From the NCBI RefSeq assembly GCF_000527175.1, contig NZ_AZUR01000001.1, positions 4,051,001-4,115,000 on the forward strand: a stretch of DNA of 64,000 nucleotides, read 5' to 3'. Shown here one piece after another: positions 58,955 to 64,000 of the stretch. A program made the position numbers and the translations under genes. Each line of letters begins with the position of its first letter. The first letter of the stretch is position 1. Below the pieces are notes generated by a model. It was not told the origin of the DNA. It did no database searches and saw only the letters and a program-made list of their open reading frames with translations. The DNA is from Pseudogulbenkiania sp. MAI-1. GTDB taxonomy: Bacteria > Pseudomonadota > Gammaproteobacteria > Burkholderiales > Chromobacteriaceae.

Positions 58955-59734
58955 CTATTGACACGCCGCCAGCGGCACGCGCGGCAGCAGGCGCTTCTGC
59001 AGCGCGGTCAATCGGCCGGTCTGCTCCTCGTTCAGGGCACTCAGCGTCAGCCGGGTGGTGACCACCTTCTGGCCGCGCGGCTCGACCACGACCTTGGCGA
59101 AACCGGCCGCCTTCGCCTTGGCGGCCAGCGCCTGGGCCGAGGCCTCGCTGCCGAACAAGCCGAGCGACACGCTGCCCTTGTAGTCGTCATTCTGCACGAT
59201 GTAGCCGTCGAAACCCTTGCCCTTCAAGTTGGCCAGCAGCGTCTGCGCTTCGGCCTGCGTGGCCAGCGCCGGGTGATACACCCAGAACTTGCCGCTGCCG
59301 CGCAACTCGCTGCTCTGCGCCTCCTTGAGCTGGGCGGCCTCCAGTTTGAGCGTTGCCAGGCGGGCCTTCACCCGTGCCAACTGGCGCGCATCGAGCGGCC
59401 CCCACTGGAAGCAAGCCTGCGTTTCCGGCTTCGCCGGCGGAGCCTTCCCGGGAGCCGGGGCAGCCTCCTCCTTGGTCGCCACCGGCGCCGGCGTCGGAGT
59501 CGCGGCGGCATCGGCCACCGATTTGCCGTCGAGAGTGGCCGGCAAGACCGTCTGCGCCTTGGGGGCGCTGGCCTCGGCCGACGCACTCGGCACGCCCCAC
59601 CCGTTCGGCAGCAACTTGAGCTGCTCCGGGCTGACTTCCTGGGCATGGATGTCGACCGCCGGGCGCTGTTTCAGCGAACCGTACAGCGCTACCCCCAGGT
59701 TGAGGGCTACCACCAGGGCTAGAAACCACTTCAT
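58955..59734 (-). CDS. SPOR-domain protein with N-terminal membrane anchor
   Basis: The 259-residue protein has one N-terminal membrane helix (MKWFLALVVALNLGVALYG), an Ala/Pro-rich periplasmic linker (about 45-105) and a C-terminal SPOR domain (about 145-240: KFWVYHPALATQAEAQTLLANLKGKGFDGYIVQN). SPOR domains bind denuded glycan at division septa. It overlaps coaX by 4 bp (ATGA), an operon order also common in other beta-proteobacteria. Confidence 0.87.
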   Translation of the reverse strand: MKWFLALVVALNLGVALYGSLKQRPAVDIHAQEVSPEQLKLLPNGWGVPSASAEASAPKAQTVLPATLDGKSVADAAATPTPAPVATKEEAAPAPGKAPPAKPETQACFQWGPLDARQLARVKARLATLKLEAAQLKEAQSSELRGSGKFWVYHPALATQAEAQTLLANLKGKGFDGYIVQNDDYKGSVSLGLFGSEASAQALAAKAKAAGFAKVVVEPRGQKVVTTRLTLSALNEEQTGRLTALQKRLLPRVPLAACQ

Positions 59735-60447
59735 GACTCGCTCGCCACCTTTAACAATCCGATCAGCACCAGATTATCCACGATCCGCAACGGTGCCGCG
59801 AGCCAAGGCGCCAACCGCTCGGCATCGCCGCCGCTCAGCAGCAGCTCGGGCACGCCGCGCCCGGTCTTCTCCGCCAAGCGCCGGCGCATGCGCTCGATGG
59901 CGCCGCACAGCGCATCGAGCGCGCCCGACGCCAGCGCATCCTGCGTGCCTTGTGGAAACGCCGCCACCTGTCCCGGCTGCCGGTTCAGGTTGGCGGTGCC
60001 GCGCGCCAGGCTCTCCAGCATCAGGGCATGACCGGGCACGATCAGCCCGCCCAGGTAATCCCCCTCGGCAGTGAGCGCCTCCACCGTCAGCGCGGTACCG
60101 GCGCACACCACCACCACATCGCCCGCCACCAGCTCATGCGCCGCCAGCACCGCCAGCCAGCGGTCGGCCCCCTGCTCGCCAGGATCGCGATAATGGTTGC
60201 GCACCCCGCCGCCGCTCTTCTGCGCCTTCACCCACTGCACCGGCAGCGGCACCGCCGCCTCCAGCGCGGCGCTCACCGCCGTGCTGGCCACCGAAGCGGC
60301 ATGCACGCTGCGGATGGGATAAGCCGCCCAGACCCCGGCCAGAGTGGCGATGTCGGCATGCGCCACCGCACCCTGCGCCAGCCAGTCGCGGCCATCGTGC
60401 AAGGCCCATTTCACCCGCGTATTGCCGGCGTCGATCAACAGCTTCAC
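59731..60447 (-). CDS. coaX: Type III pantothenate kinase
   Basis: The 238-residue ASKHA-fold kinase starts (GTG) with the phosphate motif LLIDAGNTRVKWAL, and has the glycine-rich GEQGADRWLAVLAA, VVVCAGTALTVEAL and GGLIVPGHALMLESLARGTANL. It phosphorylates pantothenate in CoA synthesis. The GTG at 60447 overlaps the birA stop and follows GAGG. In beta-proteobacteria birA-coaX is a common pair. Confidence 0.93.
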   Translation of the reverse strand: MKLLIDAGNTRVKWALHDGRDWLAQGAVAHADIATLAGVWAAYPIRSVHAASVASTAVSAALEAAVPLPVQWVKAQKSGGGVRNHYRDPGEQGADRWLAVLAAHELVAGDVVVVCAGTALTVEALTAEGDYLGGLIVPGHALMLESLARGTANLNRQPGQVAAFPQGTQDALASGALDALCGAIERMRRRLAEKTGRGVPELLLSGGDAERLAPWLAAPLRIVDNLVLIGLLKVASES

Positions 60448-61412
60448 GACAACGCCCTCAGACTCACTTCGCCGACGTGGAAACGCTGCATCCCCGCTGC
60501 CGTTTCCACCTCCAGTGCGCCGTCGTCCGCCACCCCCCGGGCGATGCCGTCGACCGGCTCGCCATGCGAGAACGACAGCCGCACCGGACTGTCCCGATGC
60601 GCCGACAGCGCCAGCCACTCCTCGCGCACGGCAGAAAACCCCTGTTTGGCAAAAGCATCGAGCACCTGCTGCAGCTCGTTGAGCAAAGCCGCCAGCAAGG
60701 CATTGCGGCCGACCTGCATGCCAGCCTCTTCCAACGCCGCCACCGGCTGATCCACCTCGCCCGGCGACTGCAAGTTGAGGCCGATGCCGATCACCACCGC
60801 CGCCGGCCCCATCGCCTCACCCGACAGCTCGATCAGGATGCCGGCCAGCTTGCGGCCCTCGAGCAACACGTCGTTCGGCCATTTCAGCGTCACCGGCGCA
60901 CCCAAGGCACGCAGCGCCCGCGCCAAGGCCACGCCGACCGCCAGCGACAAGCCGGCCAGCCCCGCCAGCCCCTTGTCGAAACGCCATAACAGCGAAAACG
61001 TCAGCCCCGAACCCAGCCGCATCTGCCAACGGCGGCCGAGCCGGCCCCGGCCGGCGGTCTGCAGCTCGGCGGCCAGCACCAGACCGTGCAGATCGTTGCT
61101 GGCGGCATGCTGCATCAACTGGGAATTGGTCGAGTCGACACGTTCGGCCACCGCCACCGTCAGCGCCTCGGCGGCAGCCGGCGAGAGCCCGGCGCGGATC
61201 GCCGCCACGTCGAGCCACTCGAATCCTTCGGCCAACTTATAGCCCTGCCCGCGCACGCTGTACACCGCCAGCCCGAAATCGTTCTCGATGGTATGCACCG
61301 CCTGCCACACCAGGGTGCGCGACACGCCGAGCTGCTGGGCGATCGCCTCGCCGGAATGGAAGCGGCCGTCGGACAGCGCCCTCAGCACCGCGAAAGCGTG
61401 CTGCTCGCTCAC
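60444..61412 (-). CDS. birA: Bifunctional biotin operon repressor / biotin-protein ligase
   Basis: The 322-residue protein has an N-terminal winged helix (about 1-60: HSGEAIAQQLGVSRTLVWQAVHTIE) followed by the ligase domain. The ligase shows VDSTNSQLM, TAGRGRLGRRW (biotinyl-AMP loop), LKWPNDVLLEGRKLAGILIE and a C-terminal SH3-like domain. It attaches biotin to AccB and, with its HTH, may repress biotin genes. It is a GTG start overlapping the rfaE2 stop. Its substrate AccB is encoded at 33340-33789. Confidence 0.95.
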   Translation of the reverse strand: MSEQHAFAVLRALSDGRFHSGEAIAQQLGVSRTLVWQAVHTIENDFGLAVYSVRGQGYKLAEGFEWLDVAAIRAGLSPAAAEALTVAVAERVDSTNSQLMQHAASNDLHGLVLAAELQTAGRGRLGRRWQMRLGSGLTFSLLWRFDKGLAGLAGLSLAVGVALARALRALGAPVTLKWPNDVLLEGRKLAGILIELSGEAMGPAAVVIGIGLNLQSPGEVDQPVAALEEAGMQVGRNALLAALLNELQQVLDAFAKQGFSAVREEWLALSAHRDSPVRLSFSHGEPVDGIARGVADDGALEVETAAGMQRFHVGEVSLRALS

Positions 61413-61909
61413 GCCTTGCCTTCGCTTTCGCGAATCTTCCGCAGCGTCGCGGTGGTCGAGGTATCGAACAGGAACGGGATCGAATACACCTTGCCGCCCC
61501 GTGCCAGCGTCTCTGCCGCGCCGACGATGCGCTCTGGCGTCCAGTCGCCTCCCTTCACCAGCACATCGGGCTTCACGAGTTCGATCAGCTCGGCCGGCGT
61601 ATCGTTGTCGAACCAGGTCACCAGCGCGACGCTTTCCAGCGCCGCCAGCACGGCGGCGCGATTGTCTTGGGAATTGATCGGACGATCATCCCCCTTGCCC
61701 AGACGCTTGACCGAGGCATCGGTATTGACGGCCACGATCAGGCTGGCACCCAGCGCCGCAGCCTGGGCGAGGTAAGTCACGTGACCACGGTGCAGGATAT
61801 CGAAGCAGCCATTGGTGAATACCAGAGGCCGCGGCAGTGTCGCCAGGCGCTCGGCCAACTGTTCCGGCGGGCAAATCTTGTCTTCAAACTGGGGAGTGGG
61901 GTAGGTCAT
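61409..61909 (-). CDS. rfaE2: D-glycero-beta-D-manno-heptose 1-phosphate adenylyltransferase
   Basis: This 166-residue stand-alone nucleotidyltransferase corresponds to the C-terminal half of HldE: LVFTNGCFDILHRGHVTYLAQAAALG with the HxGH motif, VNTDASVKRLGKG and DVLVKGGDWTPE. It makes ADP-heptose for LPS inner core. The ATG at 61909 is preferred over the one at 61915 because AAGG lies at better spacing. It is first in the rfaE2-birA-coaX-SPOR operon; the kinase half (rfaE1) must be elsewhere. Confidence 0.93.
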   Translation of the reverse strand: MTYPTPQFEDKICPPEQLAERLATLPRPLVFTNGCFDILHRGHVTYLAQAAALGASLIVAVNTDASVKRLGKGDDRPINSQDNRAAVLAALESVALVTWFDNDTPAELIELVKPDVLVKGGDWTPERIVGAAETLARGGKVYSIPFLFDTSTTATLRKIRESEGKA

Positions 61910-62125
61910 GGGCATCCTTCAAACTGGCCGGCAAGACCGGGCTCTTGCAGACCCGGCCTCTCGGCTCGACAAGCTGGTCAGGATACCATCCCGCCCCACG
62001 TCTCCCAAGCGATACCGAGTGCGGGTGCAATCCGCTCTACCTCCGGCCGGGATTCCGGCCATTTTCGTTGCGGCAGAGGGAAGGTGAGAGGCCGTCTGCG
62101 TGCGGCGCAAAGCCAACGCAAAGCA

Positions 62126-62152
62126 AAAAGCCCAGACCGTAAGGTCTGGGCT
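62126..62152 (-). terminator. Intrinsic terminator of the rRNA operon
   Basis: The stem AGCCCAGACC/GGTCTGGGCT with a TTAC loop is followed on the minus strand by TTTTTGC, 13 bp after the 5S end. Confidence 0.93.
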
Positions 62153-62164
62153 CTTCTCAAGGGG

Positions 62165-62280
62165 AGTCTGGCGGTGTCCTACTTTCACACGGCAAGGCCG
62201 CACTATCATCGGCGCTAAGGCGTTTCACGGTCCTGTTCGGGATGGGAAGGAGTGGGACCACCTCGCTAAGGCCGCCAGAC
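62165..62280 (-). rRNA. rrf: 5S ribosomal RNA
   Basis: The minus-strand sequence GTCTGGCGGCCTTAGCGAGG at the start, the loop region CCCATCCCGAACAGGACCGTG, AAACGCCTTAGCGCCGATGA and the 3' CACCGCCAGACT are canonical 5S features with closing helix I. It lies 115 bp after the 23S gene, at the end of the rrn operon. Confidence 0.97.
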
Positions 62281-62395
62281 ATAAACTGTCAACAAACTGG
62301 AAGAAGCCTGGAAGCCTGTCAGCTTCCATTTCGAATTTGGGTAATCGATCGTACGTCGCACACTTCACCGCGTGGCCCAAGCCACTCAAATGATA

Positions 62396-64000
<1,605 letters not shown>

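Overview
The window is a compact, GC-rich, gene-dense stretch of bacterial chromosome with no prophage, insertion sequence or CRISPR array that I can see. Gene content and order point to a betaproteobacterium, most likely Neisseriales of the Chromobacteriaceae type. The supporting features are aceE-aceF-lpdA with a lipoyl domain fused to E3, dusB-fis, nadD-rsfS-rlmH, zapA-6S RNA-ygfA, a stand-alone rfaE2 next to birA, and tamA/tamB. The taxonomic call is inference; no 16S is present. An rRNA operon enters from the right edge (23S 3' part and 5S on the minus strand).

Layout, left to right. (1) 1-4.3 kb: 5' end of phoB with an upstream Pho box, a probable unannotated small RNA, an Lrp-type regulator, a YedA-like exporter, a tolQ without tolR/A/B, tsaC and a periplasmic binding protein. 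(2) 4.4-9.4 kb: purD, purH, fis, dusB and RNase P RNA. (3) 9.5-15.2 kb: tamA-tamB, an outer-membrane assembly pair. (4) 15.5-22.6 kb: the pyruvate dehydrogenase operon. (5) 22.6-28 kb: a BepA-like chaperone/protease, then a sulfur module: BigR-type repressor, two YeeE/YedE proteins and a SulP permease, divergent from a persulfide dioxygenase. (6) 28-35.3 kb: a 5-oxoproline island: divergent regulator, pxpB-pxpC-pxpA, a D-glutamate-cyclase-like gene, an MFS transporter, accB and accC. (7) 35.6-41.8 kb: carbonic anhydrase, nadD-rsfS-rlmH, a YcnI-type copper protein, a lytic transglycosylase, and lptE-holA. (8) 42-49.1 kb: leuS, proline iminopeptidase, TauE/SafE, EVE protein, two tiny lipoproteins, ygfA, 6S RNA, zapA and a ZapB-like gene. 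(9) 49.2-54.7 kb: late cobalamin genes cobU / cobT-cobC-cobS and a DUF898/M48 peptidase pair. (10) 54.8-64 kb: agmatinase, PhoX with its own Pho box, DUF1275, the rfaE2-birA-coaX-SPOR operon, then rRNA.

The most interesting points are these. The 5-oxoproline island combines a biotin carboxylase and a biotin carrier with PxpB/PxpC, which are homologues of the carboxyltransferase part of urea carboxylase; this suggests a split biotin-dependent enzyme. The start of accC is duplicated, which creates a 43-codon ORF overlapping the real accC start. Long palindromic elements lie directly after the stop codons of purD, tamA and leuS; the purD and tamA elements are one family with compensatory stem changes. 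A probable ~200-nt small RNA lies upstream of phoB. The two ends of the window are linked by Pho boxes at phoB and phoX.
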